Positions 34,261 through 46,621 are shown, counted from the stretch's first letter. The stretch is 64,000 nt of DNA from Tautonia plasticadhaerens (GCF_007752535.1 NZ_CP036426.1:496001-560000); one strand, 5' to 3'. Made by a program: numbers and translations. Notes: a model not told the origin generated them from the letters alone.

Positions 34261-37200
34261 ATGAGACGCGATCACCTTCCGATCCGATCCGGGATCCTCG
34301 TCCTGACGATACTCGGGGCCGGGGCTCGGGCCGAGGATCGCCCGGCCGAGGAGTTCTTCGAGGCGACGATCCGGCCGATCCTGGTCGAGAAGTGCGGGTC
34401 GTGCCACGACGACGACGGCCCGAAGGGCGGGCTTTCCCTGACCTCCCGGGGGGCGATCCTCGCCGGGGGCGACAGCGGACCTGCGGCCGAGTCGGGCGAG
34501 CCGGGGGCGAGCCTCCTGGTCGAGGTCGTCCGCTACGACTCCGAACCGAGGATGCCCCCGGGGGGCAAGCTCTCCGATGGGGAGATCGAGGCGCTGACCC
34601 GCTGGATCGAGCTCGGCCTGCCCTGGCCCGGCTCGGATGCCGGCACGCCGCCGCAGCAGGAGGGTCGCGGGGGGATGGCGGTCGATCGGGGCGACCACTG
34701 GGCCTTCCGGCCGGTCGAGGAGGTCGAGCCGCCCGGGGTCGAGGACGAGGACCGGGTCCGGACCCCTATCGATCGCTTCGTGATCTCCCGGCTGGAGGCC
34801 GAGGGGCTCGGCCTCTCGCCCGAGGCCGATCGGCGGATCCTGATCCGTCGCCTCTCCTTCGACCTGACCGGCCTGCCCCCCACCCCCGAGGACGCGGACG
34901 CCTTCGTCGCCGACGAGTCGCCCGACGCGTACGACCGGCTCGTCGATCGGCTGCTCGACTCCCCCCACCATGGCGAACATTGGGCGCGGCACTGGCTCGA
35001 CGTGGCCCGGTATTCGGACACAAAAGGGTATGTGTATGCCCGTGAGGAGTCGTCCTGGGTCCACGCCCGGGCCTACCGGGACTGGGTGGTGCGTTCCCTG
35101 AACGAGGACATGCCTTACGACCGGTTCCTCCTGCTCCAGGTGGCCGCCGACCAGGCCGCCGACGAACCTGAGGACCTGGCCGCGATGGGGTTCCTGACCC
35201 TCGGCCGGCGGTTTTTGGGGGTGAAGCACGACATCATCGACGACCGGATCGACGTTGTCTCCCGGGGGATGCTCGGGCTGACCGTCGCCTGCGCCCGCTG
35301 CCACGACCATAAGTATGACCCGATCCCGACGTCCGATTACTATGCCCTCTACGGCGTCTTCCGGAACTCCGAGGAGGCGCTCGTCCCCGCCGTCGGCGAG
35401 TCGCGATGGGCCGCCGCGGATGAGGCGTTCCTGGCCGAGTTGGAGACCCGCCAGGCCGCCCTGCGGGGGCGGCTGTCGGCCGAGCGAGGGGCGGCTTCGG
35501 GCCGCGTCCGGGGACGGGTCGAGGACTACCTGCTCGCGCAGTTCTCGCCGGAGAAGTATCCCGGCGAGGCCTTCAGTCAGATCCTGACGGCGGCCGACCT
35601 GATCCCCGCTTCCGTCCATCGTTGGCGGGAGGCGATCGATCGGGGGGAGCGGCTCGGCGATCCGGTCCTGAGGGCCTGGATCGACTATGCCCGGATCCCG
35701 CCCGACGAGTTCCGGGGCCGGGCCGAGCAGGTGCATCGGTCCCTCGCAGACGCCCCGCCGTCGGTCGTCAACCCGGCCGTGGCCGCGGCCTTCCCCTCGC
35801 CGCCGGCGAGTCGCGAGGAGGTCGCCCGCCGATACGGCGCCGTGTTCCGCGACGTGATCGCATGCTGGGAGCGCCGGATCGAGGAGGCGAAGTCCGAGGG
35901 GACGCCCCCCCCCGACCGGCTCCCCGACCCCGACCTCGAGGCGATCCGGCGGCTGCTCTATGGCGAAGCGTCGCCGTGCGAGGTGCCCGACGAGGCGCTC
36001 GTGAACATCGAGTTCTTCTTCCCGACGTCGACGGTCGTCGAATTGTGGCAGCTCCAGGGGGAGGTCGACCGCTGGCTGATCCGATCGCCCGAGGCGCCGC
36101 CCCATGCGTTGATTCTGGCCGACCGCGACCCCGAGGCGATGATCGAGCCCCGAGTCTTCCGGCGGGGGAACGCGGCGAATCCCGGTGAGGTGGTGCCGAG
36201 GAGGTCCCTCCGGGTCCTCTCCGGCCCGGACGACGGGCCGTTCCGGCTCGGGAGCGGCCGGCTGGAACTGGCGAGGTCGATCGTCGACCCGACCAACCCG
36301 CTCACGGCCCGGGTGGCGGTCAATCGCGCCTGGATGCACCATTTCGGGGCGGGCCTCGTCGACTCACCAGGCGACTTCGGGACGAGGGCCGGCTCGCCGA
36401 GCCATCCCGAGCTGCTCGATTGGCTGGCCGCTCGCTTCGTGGCCGAGGGATGGAGCCTGAAGTGGCTGCATCGGGAGATCGTCCGATCGGCCACCTATCG
36501 CCAGGCGGCCGCCGGACCTGCCGACCTCGAGCGATCGGAGCGGGCAAGTCGGCTGGATCCCGAGAACCGACTCCTCTGGCGGATGCCGGTCCACCGGCTC
36601 TCGTTCGAGGAATTGCGCGACGCGCTGCTCGCCGCGTCGGGGCGGCTCGACCGGAGGATCGGCGGCCCGTCCGGGCCGCTCTTCGGCCCCTCCGAGGCGG
36701 CCCGACGCACCCTCTACGGGACGGTCGACCGTCAGGAACTTCCCACCGTCCTCCGGGTCTTCGACTTCGCCAACCCCGACCTGCTCATCCCCCAACGCTC
36801 GGCGACCTCGGTCCCGCAACAGGCCCTCTTCTTCCTGAATCACCCGTTCATGCGAACGTGTGCTCGCGCGCTGGTCGACCGGGACGAGGTGGCGAAGGCG
36901 GCGAATGACGAGGAGCGGGTGCGGAGACTCTACCGGGCCGTCTATCAGCGAGAGCCCACGCCGGCGCAGATCGGATCGGCGATCGCCCTGGTCCGGGCTT
37001 CGGCGGCGGAACCCGAGGTCGGCCCGCCGCCGACGGCCGGGGACTGGTCGTACGGTTACGGCCGGTTCGAGGAATCCTCGGGAAGGGTGACGAACTTCCG
37101 GCCGCTCCCCTTCTTCTCCGGGGAGGGCTGGCAGGGTGGGCCCTCGTGGCCCGACCCCGGACTGGGATGGGCCAGGCTGACGGCCGAGGGCGGGCATCCC

Positions 37201-37620
37201 GGGAATGACCGCGATCACGCCGTCATCCGGAGATGGGTGGCCCCGAGCGACGGGAGGATCCGAGTCGAGTCCACCGTGACCCACGACGTCGCCCGGGGGG
37301 ACGGGATCCGGGCCTTCCTCTGCGGCGGCCGGCACGGGCTGATCCGATCGGTCGAGGTGCACGACGACCGGGCCTCGATCGGCGTCGAATCGCTGCAAGT
37401 CCGGGCCGGGGATGTGATCGACTTCGTCGTCGACCTCCGAGACGGGCTGGACAGCGATCAGTTCCGATGGGCGCCGGTCATCACCGGGCTGGGCACCGGG
37501 GGGGCGACGACCTGGGATGCCCGCGACGACTTCGCCGGGGACTCGACACCGACGCTCGGGCCCTGGGAGCAGCTGGCCCAGGTGCTGCTCATGTCCAATG
37601 AGTTCTCCTTCGTCGAATAA
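34261..37620 (+). CDS. PSCyt1 / DUF1549 / DUF1553 planctomycete protein
   Basis: The protein is 1119 residues from ATG 34261; the frame is open to 34186, but the ribosome site is weak at both. It has a signal peptide (about 1-25), then a cytochrome-like domain with C45-G-S-C48-H49 (KCGSCHDDDGPKGGLSL) and MPPGGKL as the likely distal side. DUF1549 follows (IDRFVISRLEAEGLGLSPEADRR, ARHWLDVARYSDTKGY), then DUF1553 (NPLTARVAVNRAWMHHFGAGLVDSPGDFG, RSATYRQ, DRQELPTVLRVFDFANPD). An extra C-terminal beta domain follows from about 930. The family is planctomycete-specific, periplasmic and of unknown substrate. It always pairs with DUF1501, as here. Confidence 0.95.
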   Translation: MRRDHLPIRSGILVLTILGAGARAEDRPAEEFFEATIRPILVEKCGSCHDDDGPKGGLSLTSRGAILAGGDSGPAAESGEPGASLLVEVVRYDSEPRMPPGGKLSDGEIEALTRWIELGLPWPGSDAGTPPQQEGRGGMAVDRGDHWAFRPVEEVEPPGVEDEDRVRTPIDRFVISRLEAEGLGLSPEADRRILIRRLSFDLTGLPPTPEDADAFVADESPDAYDRLVDRLLDSPHHGEHWARHWLDVARYSDTKGYVYAREESSWVHARAYRDWVVRSLNEDMPYDRFLLLQVAADQAADEPEDLAAMGFLTLGRRFLGVKHDIIDDRIDVVSRGMLGLTVACARCHDHKYDPIPTSDYYALYGVFRNSEEALVPAVGESRWAAADEAFLAELETRQAALRGRLSAERGAASGRVRGRVEDYLLAQFSPEKYPGEAFSQILTAADLIPASVHRWREAIDRGERLGDPVLRAWIDYARIPPDEFRGRAEQVHRSLADAPPSVVNPAVAAAFPSPPASREEVARRYGAVFRDVIACWERRIEEAKSEGTPPPDRLPDPDLEAIRRLLYGEASPCEVPDEALVNIEFFFPTSTVVELWQLQGEVDRWLIRSPEAPPHALILADRDPEAMIEPRVFRRGNAANPGEVVPRRSLRVLSGPDDGPFRLGSGRLELARSIVDPTNPLTARVAVNRAWMHHFGAGLVDSPGDFGTRAGSPSHPELLDWLAARFVAEGWSLKWLHREIVRSATYRQAAAGPADLERSERASRLDPENRLLWRMPVHRLSFEELRDALLAASGRLDRRIGGPSGPLFGPSEAARRTLYGTVDRQELPTVLRVFDFANPDLLIPQRSATSVPQQALFFLNHPFMRTCARALVDRDEVAKAANDEERVRRLYRAVYQREPTPAQIGSAIALVRASAAEPEVGPPPTAGDWSYGYGRFEESSGRVTNFRPLPFFSGEGWQGGPSWPDPGLGWARLTAEGGHPGNDRDHAVIRRWVAPSDGRIRVESTVTHDVARGDGIRAFLCGGRHGLIRSVEVHDDRASIGVESLQVRAGDVIDFVVDLRDGLDSDQFRWAPVITGLGTGGATTWDARDDFAGDSTPTLGPWEQLAQVLLMSNEFSFVE

Positions 37621-37668
37621 TCGCCGATGCATCGACACGGACCGGACCATCGAGACGGGGGGCTCGCC

Positions 37669-39099
37669 ATGGATCACCCAGGACCGGCTCGGCCGGGCCT
37701 CACGCGCCGGGAACTGCTCTCGCGTTCCGGGATGGGCCTCGGGGCGCTCGGGGCGCTCGGCGTGCTCGCCGATGCCGGGGACCTGCTCGCCTCGCCGTCC
37801 CCCGGCCGGTCGGGAGGACTGGAGCCACAGCGACCCCACTTCCCGGGCAAGGCGAAGCGGGTCATACACATCTTCCTCAACGGCGGCCCCTCGCACGTCG
37901 ACACCTTCGACCCGAAGCCGGCCCTGGCGAGATACGCCGGCAGGACGCTGCCCGAGACCTTACTCACCGAGCGGAAGACCGGCTCGGCGTTCCCCTCGCC
38001 GTTCCGGTTCCGACGATACGGCGAGAGCGGCATCGAGGTCAGCGACCTGTTCGCCGAGACCGCTCGGCACATCGACGACATCGCCGTCATCCGGTCGATG
38101 TATGCCCAGGTGCCGAATCATGAGCCTTCCCTCATGCTCATGAACTGCGGGGACTCGGTGCAGTCTCGCCCCAGCGTTGGCTCCTGGGCCCTCTACGGCC
38201 TGGGGACGGAGAACCAGAACCTGCCCGGATTCATCGCCCTCTGCCCCGGCGGCTACCCGATCAAGGGGATCGAGAACTGGCAGGCCGGGTTCCTCCCCGG
38301 CGCCTACCAGGGCACCTACATCGACTCGCAGCACGAGCGGATCGATCGGTTGATCGAGAACATCGAGCACCCCCACGTCAGCACCGATGCCCAGCGTCGG
38401 CAACTCGACCTGCTCCGGACACTGAACGCCGAGCACGGCGAGGGGCTGGGCGACGACCGGCTCGACGCACGGGTCCAATCCTTCGAGCTCGCCTTCCGGA
38501 TGCAGGTCGAGGCGTCGGAGGCGTTCGACCTCTCGGGCGAGCCGGCCTCGATCCGGGCGCTCTACGGCGACGGGGTCCACGGGAGGCAGACGCTGATCGC
38601 CCGGAGGCTGGTCGAACGCGGCGTCCGCTATGTCCAGCTCTGGCACGGCGCGGGCCAGCCCTGGGATAACCACGACCAGATCGAGGCCAACCACCGCAGG
38701 CTGGCCGCCGAGATCGATCGGCCCATCGCCGCGCTGCTCACCGACCTCAAGGCCCGGGGACTGCTGGAGGAGACGCTCGTGCTCTGGGGCGGGGAGTTCG
38801 GCCGGACGCCGACGGTCGAGCTGACCGCGGAGGGGAAGTCGATGCTGGGGCGGGACCACAACCACTACGGGTTCAGCGTCTGGATGGCCGGCGGCGGCGT
38901 CAAGGGCGGCACCGTCCACGGCGCGACCGACGAGTTCGGCTTCAAGGCCGAGCGGGACCCGGTCAGCGTCCATGACCTGCACGCCACGATGCTCCACCTC
39001 CTCGGGTTCGACCATGAACGTTTGACCTTCCGGTACGCCGGCCGTGACTTCCGCCTCACCGACGTGCACGGCCGGGTCCTCCGCGACGTGATCGCCTGA
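37669..39099 (+). CDS. DUF1501 domain protein (secreted, sulfatase-like fold)
   Basis: The protein is 476 residues from ATG 37669 with GGGGGG before it; an in-frame ATG at 37627 is the alternative. TRRELLSRSGMGLGALGALG is a Tat signal. KRVIHIFLNGGPSHVDTFDPKP, RSMYAQVPNHEPSLMLMNCG, GSWALYGLGTENQNLPGFIAL and LVLWGGEFGRTPTVE are DUF1501 landmarks; the fold is related to alkaline phosphatase/sulfatase enzymes. It is about 50 nt downstream of the DUF1549/1553 gene, the canonical pairing. Its substrate is unknown. Confidence 0.95.
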   Translation: MDHPGPARPGLTRRELLSRSGMGLGALGALGVLADAGDLLASPSPGRSGGLEPQRPHFPGKAKRVIHIFLNGGPSHVDTFDPKPALARYAGRTLPETLLTERKTGSAFPSPFRFRRYGESGIEVSDLFAETARHIDDIAVIRSMYAQVPNHEPSLMLMNCGDSVQSRPSVGSWALYGLGTENQNLPGFIALCPGGYPIKGIENWQAGFLPGAYQGTYIDSQHERIDRLIENIEHPHVSTDAQRRQLDLLRTLNAEHGEGLGDDRLDARVQSFELAFRMQVEASEAFDLSGEPASIRALYGDGVHGRQTLIARRLVERGVRYVQLWHGAGQPWDNHDQIEANHRRLAAEIDRPIAALLTDLKARGLLEETLVLWGGEFGRTPTVELTAEGKSMLGRDHNHYGFSVWMAGGGVKGGTVHGATDEFGFKAERDPVSVHDLHATMLHLLGFDHERLTFRYAGRDFRLTDVHGRVLRDVIA

Positions 39100-39126
39100 T
39101 GACTCGACCCCCCGCCCCCTGCCCGA

Positions 39127-42100
39127 TCAGGGCTCCCAGTCCCGGAGCCGGCCGACGAGTTCCACGACCTCCCCCCTCCGCCTCTCGAATAGGGCGAATG
39201 CGGCCAGGATCAGGATGCCGGCGATGATCCCGCTGGCGGCCCAGAGCCAGGTCTGGCGGAGGTCGACGGCGGCGTACCAGATGATCGCGAAGATCGAGAG
39301 GCCGAGGAACCCGACCCCCAGCAGCAGGAACCCCCGGACCCGGAGCGCGATGCCCGCGAAGATGCCGAGCAGCGACAGGCCCCCGAGGACCAGGGGGAGC
39401 CAGGGATCCTCGCCCACTCCGTTCAGGACCAGATCCGTCGTCGATGAGAGATAGACCGCCCCGGAGGCGGCGTACCTCATCGCCACGGACCGCCCCTCGC
39501 CCAATCGATCCCGGTTCATGAATACACCTGCAAGGATGCAGAGGGCCGGCGGCACGACCCAGAATTGCGGGTGTTCCAGCAGCCCGAACCCCTCGCGACG
39601 GCCCAGCACGGTCCAGAGGCCGGCGTTGAATGCCAACGCGGCCATCGCGCCGAATCCGGCGGAGGATCGGAGGAGCGAGAGCGTCGCGTACAGGCCGCCG
39701 GCCAGCACGAGGAAGAGGGTGTCCTCTCCCGGCCTCGGCTCGAGCCAGGACGCCCCCAGCAGCGGGAGGATCGGCAGCAGGGCCCCGGTACGCTCCAGGG
39801 GGTCGGCCAGCACGAGCCGACCCTGGCGGCGGAACACCTCTCCCAGGCCGACGCCGGCGAAGGCGATCCCGAGGACGATGACCGGCCAGTACCGGGCGAA
39901 GATGCCGGAGAACAGCCAGGGCATCGTCAGGCCCAGGTGCATCGCCAGCAGGGCGAGGAGCGCCTCGGCGCCGTAGACGTAGATCGTCCGCCGGCGCTCC
40001 GGGAGCCGGAGGGGGTCGCGCCCGGGGACGACCGCCGCCACCAGCGCGGCCGCCACGGCCCCGAGCATGGTCGCGGCCGAGGCCACCAGGGCCGGTGCCG
40101 ACATCGCCACGGGCCTCCCTCCCGCCGTGGCGGCCAGCTCCGCCCCAATCACCGCGAGCATGGCGAAGCCCGCCAACCCGAGCAGCGACGGCACGAGCCG
40201 GCGCGCCGCCCGGCCCCATCGCGTCGCCCTCGGGGCGAGCGAGACCAGGCCGAGCCCGAAGCCGGCGGCGGTCGCCGTCAGGGCGACCATCGTCGCGGCG
40301 GCGCGGTCCAGCGTGGCCGTCGGCGACCCGGGGTCGATCCAGGCCCACCCCCAGGCCAACGCTCCCGCGGCCCCGAAGCCGAGGGCAGTCGCCCGAAGCA
40401 GGGAGCGACGCTCCCCCCTGGCGAGCAGGCCGATCGCCAACGCGGTCGCGAGGCCCGCCTTCGCCGCCGAGAAACGGGGGAGCATGTCCCCATTCGTCAG
40501 CGTGACGACGAACGCCAGGGCGACGATCCCCGCCGAGAGCGTGAGATTCGCAGGCACCAGCCAGCCGAGGCCGTGCTCGGGGTCGAGGTCGGCGGACGAC
40601 CGCGGGACGCCCAGGCGGTCGGCGATGCGCCGGAGGGCGTCCCGGGCACTCCAAAGCGCCCCGGCGACGACCGCGTGGCAGGCCAGCACCACGGCGCCGA
40701 CCCAGGCCATCATCCCCGGGTCCGGGTCGAACCCGGCGACGAGCCACCCGGCGGCACTCAGGCCCAGCAGGTACAAGCCGGCCACCTCGCCCCGGGATCG
40801 GTCATCCCAGAGGCCGACCGCCAGGGCGAGGGCGACCGAGCCGATCGCCAGCACCGCCCCGAGCCCGATCTCGGGCCCCGCCCACCCCCCCGCCGCGTCG
40901 CCGATCAGCCAGGCGGAAACCATCGACGTCAGCGCGATCATCGCCACCCAGGCGGCGACCCGGTGGAATGGCGGAAGCCTCCTAAGTCGGCCTGTGACGG
41001 GCCGGATCGCCTTCAATTCGATCCAGAGCCAGGCCGGGGCGGGGGCTGCCAGGGCGATGACGTTCAGGACCAGGAGGTTTACCGACGCCCCCCGGAGCCA
41101 CCCCCCGGGGTCGTCGAACCAGCAGGACGACGCGGCCAGGTTGATCAGGACGCCCGCCAGGTAGAGGGGCCAACGGCCGGCCGACCACGCGGCGAGCGAC
41201 GCCCAGAGGATCGCCGCGACGAGCAGGCCGCCGACGCCCCACCAGGGCGATTGGCCGGGGGCGGGGCCGGATGCGTTCAGGGCGTACGCCGTGACGACGA
41301 GCGTCGCCAGGGAGGACCATCGAGTGATCGCATTGTCACCCTCCGATCGGACCTCGACCCTCATGCCCCGTCGATTCCAGCCGAACAGGATGAGCCCGCC
41401 GGCGGCGACCGATTGGAGGGCCATCATCGCGTGGTACGTGCGCCAATCGCCCTGGTCCCGGGCCGCCGCCCCGAAGGCGAGCATCGCGGCGATCCCGACC
41501 ACGGCGGCGCAGCCGATGTGGCCCGGCCGGATCGTCCCGGGGCGTCTCCGCAGCAGTCCCGACGCCCCGGCGGTGAGCAGGAAGGCGACCCATCCGAACG
41601 GGTCGGCGATCGCCGATCGGGGAGGCGTCGGGCCCGGCTCCAGGAACAGGTCGAGGACGCCGCCGATCAGGATCAACCCGATCAGGGAGACCGGGATCGC
41701 CACCTGAACCATCAGCGCAGGGCCCCTCGCCCCTCCCGGAACACCCGCTCGGCGACGAGCCCAAATCTCGACGCATCCCATCCAGGCGAGGGCGAACGCC
41801 GAGCCGACGATCGCGTTGAGCTGGGCGAGTCGAATCCAGAGCGTCGGGTCGCCCGGCCGGGCGGCGATCGCCCCGGAGAGAAGCCAGCCCACCGTCGCCC
41901 CGAAACCGAGCAACAGTCCGCTCGCCAGCGCGAAGCCGGCAGACCGCTCCCGGATCGCGTAGCCGACGAGGGTCAGGGCGGCGAGCACGATCGGGATCGC
42001 GTAGGATCCCGCCGGCCCGATCCGGTCGAAGAACGATCCCGGCTCCGGGCCGACCACCGGGTCTCCCGAGAGGGACGCCCCCACGACCAGGGCCGACACC

Positions 42101-45100
42101 GCCACGATCGCCAGTGCGCCCAGGGCAACGACCAGGCCCCCCGCCACCCGGGAGGCGCCCGTCCGTCCGCCGGGATCATCGATCCCCCCCGACCGGGCCA
42201 GGATCAGCGTCCCGGCGGTCCCCATCGCGACGAACGCGATGCCCGACCATCGCCAGGCGGTCGCGAGGTCCGGGCGAATCGGATGGGCATCGAAGGCCGC
42301 CCCGGCGACGAATCCGATCATCGACAGGAGCGGGATCGCCGCGAGCGCGACGACCAGCCCGATCGCCATCGGCCGGAGTCCCTCGGTCCGGCCGGGGCCC
42401 ATTTCCCAACCGATCCGACGGGCGAGTCGGCAGAGCCTGCCTCGGGCCCAGATGGGGGCCGAGAGCGCCACCGCGCCGATCGCCCCTCCCCACCGCATCG
42501 CCGAAGCGACCGCGACATCCTCTTCCCATCGTCCCGCCGCCAGCGGCACGGTGGCCGCCGCCACCACCATCGCCCCCAGCAGATCCAGCCTCCGGAATCG
42601 TTCCCACTGGCCCGCGAGGAGCGTCGCCAGCGCCGAGGCGAGCAACAACCACGACCCGATCCCGAGTGCCGGCTCGTGGGGCAGGCCGAGGAGTTCGAAC
42701 GCGGAGGAGGGTGGGACCGGCCGTCCGGTCGTCCCCGATGCGGACGCCGGGGCGTACTCCGCGGCGAAGCTCCGGGGGGAGAGTTCCTGGGCCGCCCCGG
42801 GGATCGCCCCGTAGGCCGCCAGGCCCACGAGCACGAGCACCGCCGCCCAGGTCGAATAGCGATCGAAGGTCGGCCACGGTGGCTCCATCAGGCGCCGAGA
42901 CGCTTCGATCCGACCGTCCTTCGGTCGAGCCTCCCCCAGGGCCTTCGCCCCGAGCCGGACGCCTATCCATGCCAGCCCGAGCAGGGCCAGGGCGATCGAC
43001 TCGGCCTGCAGGATCCTCGGGTCGAGCCAGGGCTTACGACCCTCCCCGAACCACGGCCGGCCCGAGGCCCACCCCGCCACCGCGAACCCGACCGACGCGG
43101 TCAGCGCGGCCTGGAACGCCCAGAAGAGGCGACGAGAGGCCGTGAATCCGGCGAGGAACAACCACACTGCCGACAGCCAAAGCAGGTAAACGGCCAGGTC
43201 CGAGGGCGCCGAGACCGGGACCCGCCAGGCGAGCAGGAGGGCCGCGACGGACGAGGTCAACAAAGCCGACCCGGACAGGACGCCGCGGATCGCCCCGAAT
43301 TCCCCCTCGCCCGGAGCCCGTCGCGAGCGGCCCATTCGGGCCAGGCCGGCCGAGATCGTCGCGTGCCCGAGGAGGGCCGAGGACCAGGGGAGCGACAGGC
43401 CCCACGACTCGGCCTGCCGGAAGACGAACCCCTGGACCAGCGCCGCCAGTAGCAAAGCCGATCCGGCCCAGGCCAGGCCGGCCGGCTCGGGGGGAGATCC
43501 CTCGGCGTCGAACAGCGGCGTCCGGGCCGTCGCGGCCGAACCCGCGAGCGTCGCCGCCGCGAGGACGGCGTAGACCCAGGTGGCGCCGACCGGGTCCCCG
43601 GGCTGGGCGAAGCCGTGCCAGCTCACCAGCGCCAGGGAGGCGATCCCGGCCAGGCCGGCGACCAGTGAAAGGGCCCTCGCCTCCTCCCGCCGGCCGGCCC
43701 GAAGGACCGCGAGCGTCGCGCCCTGGAACAGCAACGCGATGGGCAGGAGGCCCACCCCGCTCCGGGAGGAGACGAGCGCCTCGGCCAGCCCGGTCGAGGT
43801 GGTCGTGCCCCAGGGGAGGGCGCCGATCACGCCGAGCAGGGTCACCAGGCAGCCGAGGGCCAGGCAGACGCCGCCGATCGCGATCGCCGCCGGCAGCTCG
43901 AAGGCCAGCGCGACGGCGATGAGCGCGAGCCCGTCGAACGTGGCGACGGCGACGATCCGGGCCGGTCCCGGCCAGGCACATGCGACCCCGGCGAGCATCA
44001 CCATCGTCCCGGCCGAGGCGATCGCCCCCCCGGCCACCCGATGGGTCGGCAGCGTCGCGCCCGCCCGCCTCCAGATCGTCAGCCCCGCCGCGAGGGCCGG
44101 CGTCCCCGCCAGCGGCGCCAGGGACGCCCATTGCCTCAGGGTGTCCGCCGGATCCCCGAACCGGCCCAGCATCGCTCCCAGCGCGACGGCCGCCGCGAAC
44201 GCGGTCGTCCCGAGGGTCCGGAGCAGGTCATCGGCCTCGGGCTCGCCCATCTCGCCGACGCGATGCGCGATGACGCCCCGGAGCGTCGCGGCGGCATGGG
44301 CCAGCAGGGGGAGCACGCCGAGCGCGATCCGCGTGGCCTCGCCCGCTCCGGGGACGGCCCATCGCCCGGCGGCGAGGAGCGCCGCCGAGGGGAGGACGAC
44401 GCCGGCGGCCGTCGTCCACGGGGAGATCGAGGCCATCGATCGCCCCGATCGACCGATCAGCGCGAAGAAGGCAGCCAGGGCGATCGCCTCCCCGACGAGG
44501 AGACGGATCCCACCGGCCGAGTCCCCGCCGACCGAGATCATCGACAGCACGCCGAGCGGGACGAGCAGGGTGGCGACCAGGATCAGGCCGTGCGCCGTCG
44601 TCGGCAATCGCCATCGGCGTTCGGCGTGCAGCCCGACCGCGAAGAACGCGGCGATCACCCCGTTGGCCAGGCCGAACCGCAGGATCGGCCGCTCGGCGAT
44701 CCGGTCCCAGTAGCCCAACACCAGCGCGAGCGAGCAGCCGACGATCAGGAGGCCGCCGACGAGTTCCCCCCATCGGAGGTTCCGCTCCTCCATGAACCTG
44801 CCCAGGACGCTCCCGAGGCTCGCCCGCGGGCCGGGTTCGGCCGCCTCGGGGAGGGTGCGGGGGGAAGGGCCCGCCTCCCGGGCGGCCTCGTCGGAGATCG
44901 ACTGCGCGGCGAGGGCGTCCCGGGGCGCCTTCGGACGCCGGGGCTCCGGGCCCGCGGGGGAGGGCTCGGGTCGGGGGGTCGGCCGGGGGGGCGGTTGCGA
45001 GGGGGCAGCCGAGACCGCCGGATCGCGAGGCGAGACTCCCACCCGATCCCGCTCGGCGATGATCGCCTCGGCGATCCGACGGCTGATCGGCTCGGCGAGG

Positions 45101-45402
45101 AGCCCCGACTCCCGATATCGCTCGATCCGCTGGAGGAGTATCCCGACTGCCGCCCGGGCACGCCGGGCATCCCCCCTGGCCCTCGGCCCCGGCCAGTTGC
45201 ACGCGGGACATTGGCGGACGCCGGATGCAATCGGCCAGGCCTCGCCGCAATCCGGGCACATCACCGCGTCGATTCCCCGCGGCCCATCGGGGGCCGCGAG
45301 GCCCCGGATGGCCTTGAGGGCCGCCCGGATGATCACCCAGATTCCGTGGCCGATCAGGGTGATCAGCGTCAGCACGAAGAAAAGCCCGAGCAACCCCGCC
45401 AT
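39127..45402 (-). CDS. Giant polytopic membrane protein with zinc ribbon
   Basis: The protein is 2091 residues from ATG 45402 (GGGAGG upstream); the open frame extends 155 codons further but the extension is Arg-rich and overlaps the divergent gene. It begins with one membrane helix ([23 protein letters not shown]), then a zinc ribbon with C49, C52, C65 and C68 ([16 protein letters not shown]), a Pro/Ala-rich linker (about 140-190) and a conserved block ([32 protein letters not shown]) resembling DUF2157-type membrane proteins. The remaining 1850 or so residues are a long series of hydrophobic helices, probably several dozen. I know of similar large unannotated proteins in planctomycetes. Function unknown; transport or membrane remodelling are guesses. 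Confidence 0.9.
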   Translation of the reverse strand: MAGLLGLFFVLTLITLIGHGIWVIIRAALKAIRGLAAPDGPRGIDAVMCPDCGEAWPIASGVRQCPACNWPGPRARGDARRARAAVGILLQRIERYRESGLLAEPISRRIAEAIIAERDRVGVSPRDPAVSAAPSQPPPRPTPRPEPSPAGPEPRRPKAPRDALAAQSISDEAAREAGPSPRTLPEAAEPGPRASLGSVLGRFMEERNLRWGELVGGLLIVGCSLALVLGYWDRIAERPILRFGLANGVIAAFFAVGLHAERRWRLPTTAHGLILVATLLVPLGVLSMISVGGDSAGGIRLLVGEAIALAAFFALIGRSGRSMASISPWTTAAGVVLPSAALLAAGRWAVPGAGEATRIALGVLPLLAHAAATLRGVIAHRVGEMGEPEADDLLRTLGTTAFAAAVALGAMLGRFGDPADTLRQWASLAPLAGTPALAAGLTIWRRAGATLPTHRVAGGAIASAGTMVMLAGVACAWPGPARIVAVATFDGLALIAVALAFELPAAIAIGGVCLALGCLVTLLGVIGALPWGTTTSTGLAEALVSSRSGVGLLPIALLFQGATLAVLRAGRREEARALSLVAGLAGIASLALVSWHGFAQPGDPVGATWVYAVLAAATLAGSAATARTPLFDAEGSPPEPAGLAWAGSALLLAALVQGFVFRQAESWGLSLPWSSALLGHATISAGLARMGRSRRAPGEGEFGAIRGVLSGSALLTSSVAALLLAWRVPVSAPSDLAVYLLWLSAVWLFLAGFTASRRLFWAFQAALTASVGFAVAGWASGRPWFGEGRKPWLDPRILQAESIALALLGLAWIGVRLGAKALGEARPKDGRIEASRRLMEPPWPTFDRYSTWAAVLVLVGLAAYGAIPGAAQELSPRSFAAEYAPASASGTTGRPVPPSSAFELLGLPHEPALGIGSWLLLASALATLLAGQWERFRRLDLLGAMVVAAATVPLAAGRWEEDVAVASAMRWGGAIGAVALSAPIWARGRLCRLARRIGWEMGPGRTEGLRPMAIGLVVALAAIPLLSMIGFVAGAAFDAHPIRPDLATAWRWSGIAFVAMGTAGTLILARSGGIDDPGGRTGASRVAGGLVVALGALAIVAVSALVVGASLSGDPVVGPEPGSFFDRIGPAGSYAIPIVLAALTLVGYAIRERSAGFALASGLLLGFGATVGWLLSGAIAARPGDPTLWIRLAQLNAIVGSAFALAWMGCVEIWARRRAGVPGGARGPALMVQVAIPVSLIGLILIGGVLDLFLEPGPTPPRSAIADPFGWVAFLLTAGASGLLRRRPGTIRPGHIGCAAVVGIAAMLAFGAAARDQGDWRTYHAMMALQSVAAGGLILFGWNRRGMRVEVRSEGDNAITRWSSLATLVVTAYALNASGPAPGQSPWWGVGGLLVAAILWASLAAWSAGRWPLYLAGVLINLAASSCWFDDPGGWLRGASVNLLVLNVIALAAPAPAWLWIELKAIRPVTGRLRRLPPFHRVAAWVAMIALTSMVSAWLIGDAAGGWAGPEIGLGAVLAIGSVALALAVGLWDDRSRGEVAGLYLLGLSAAGWLVAGFDPDPGMMAWVGAVVLACHAVVAGALWSARDALRRIADRLGVPRSSADLDPEHGLGWLVPANLTLSAGIVALAFVVTLTNGDMLPRFSAAKAGLATALAIGLLARGERRSLLRATALGFGAAGALAWGWAWIDPGSPTATLDRAAATMVALTATAAGFGLGLVSLAPRATRWGRAARRLVPSLLGLAGFAMLAVIGAELAATAGGRPVAMSAPALVASAATMLGAVAAALVAAVVPGRDPLRLPERRRTIYVYGAEALLALLAMHLGLTMPWLFSGIFARYWPVIVLGIAFAGVGLGEVFRRQGRLVLADPLERTGALLPILPLLGASWLEPRPGEDTLFLVLAGGLYATLSLLRSSAGFGAMAALAFNAGLWTVLGRREGFGLLEHPQFWVVPPALCILAGVFMNRDRLGEGRSVAMRYAASGAVYLSSTTDLVLNGVGEDPWLPLVLGGLSLLGIFAGIALRVRGFLLLGVGFLGLSIFAIIWYAAVDLRQTWLWAASGIIAGILILAAFALFERRRGEVVELVGRLRDWEP

Positions 45403-45688
45403 CGCCCTCGCCTCCCGGATCCCGGCCCCGAGCCTCGGGCCCGAGTCGGCCCATCCCCGGCTCGCAGGTGCTCCGCCCTGCACGAAACCTCCCCTTCCTC
45501 GGGGGACCCCACGGATCGTACCTGCGAATCGGCGTGCCTGCCGTGCCCCTCCAGCCGAGCTCGGGGAGGATTCTCCGGGTTGGGGATGCTGGAGACGCTT
45601 GCACTCCCCGGCGGTCGGTCGCATCCTGGATCGGGCCGCGACGCGGCTCCCCGCCCCCCCCCTTTCCAGAGCCCGGGTAGGATGCGTC

Positions 45689-46621
45689 ATGCGAACGTGT
45701 TGCGCGATGATCGCCCTCGGCCTCGGACTGCCGATCGGACCGGCCCGATCGGCCGAGGAGACGCGATACCTCATCATCCACGCCGACGACGCCGGGATGT
45801 GCCATTCGGTGAATCGGGCGACCATCGACGCCATGGAGCGGGGCGTCGTCTCGTCGTGCAGCATCATGATCCCCTGCCCCTGGGTGGAGGAGTTCGCCGC
45901 CTACGCCCGCGCGAACCCGGAGAAGGATTACGGGATCCATCTGACGCTCAACTCCGAGTGGGACCACTACCGCTGGGGACCGGTCGCCGGCCGCGATTGC
46001 GTGCCCAGCCTGGTCGACGACGCCGGCTACCTGCACGACAACGTCCCGGACGTGGTCCGACTGGCGAACGCGGGCGAGGTGGAACTCGAATTGAGGGCGC
46101 AGGTCGAGCGGGCCAAGCAGCTCGGCATCCCCGTCAGCCACCTCGACACCCACATGGGGGCGCTGGTGAGCCGGCCGGACCTGCTCGAGGTCTACGTCAA
46201 ACTCGGCCTGGAATACGACCTGCCGATCCTGTTCGTCCGGTCCATCGACGGCCCCGTCGTCCAGGCATATCCGGCGATGCGGGAGCGGGGTCGGGAACTG
46301 CTCGCCGCCCTGGACGGTCGGAAGCTCCCCGTGCTCGACGGCCTGGCCCAGTTCTACGGCGGCGATGCCCACGACGAGCGCGTCGAGAACTACCGGGAGA
46401 CGATCCGGACCCTGCCCCCGGGCGTCTCGCAGCTCATCATCCATTGCGGCTACGACGATGCGGAACTGCGTGCCATCACCGACAGCGCCGCGCGCCGGGA
46501 CGGCGATCGACGCATCTTCATGGACCCCGCCATCGCCGATGAGATCGAGCGACTCGGCATCGAGGTCATCACCTGGACCCAATTCCGCGAGATGGCCGAG
46601 GCGGGCGAAGCCCCTCTTTGA
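45689..46621 (+). CDS. ChbG/YdjC-like polysaccharide deacetylase family protein, secreted
   Basis: The protein is 310 residues from ATG 45689, with a short signal peptide (to about ARSAEE). [26 protein letters not shown] has the double Asp metal ligands of the YdjC family; [26 protein letters not shown] and LIIHCGYDD contain the remaining His ligands. The family deacetylates chito-oligosaccharides. The exported location suggests it acts on incoming polymer fragments. It starts a run of four secreted or periplasmic proteins and is divergent from the giant membrane protein. Confidence 0.9.
   Translation: MRTCCAMIALGLGLPIGPARSAEETRYLIIHADDAGMCHSVNRATIDAMERGVVSSCSIMIPCPWVEEFAAYARANPEKDYGIHLTLNSEWDHYRWGPVAGRDCVPSLVDDAGYLHDNVPDVVRLANAGEVELELRAQVERAKQLGIPVSHLDTHMGALVSRPDLLEVYVKLGLEYDLPILFVRSIDGPVVQAYPAMRERGRELLAALDGRKLPVLDGLAQFYGGDAHDERVENYRETIRTLPPGVSQLIIHCGYDDAELRAITDSAARRDGDRRIFMDPAIADEIERLGIEVITWTQFREMAEAGEAPL

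Noticed and set aside
32698-36342. Long antisense ORF of over 1200 codons
   Set aside because: It lies opposite well-supported genes (MFS, creatininase, DUF1549/1553). It is produced by GC-biased third positions, and its translation has no domain.
39565-43452. Long plus-strand ORF of about 1295 codons
   Set aside because: Its translation is Arg/Gly/Asp/Pro-rich noise opposite the giant membrane protein, whose own translation shows clear membrane helices and a zinc ribbon.
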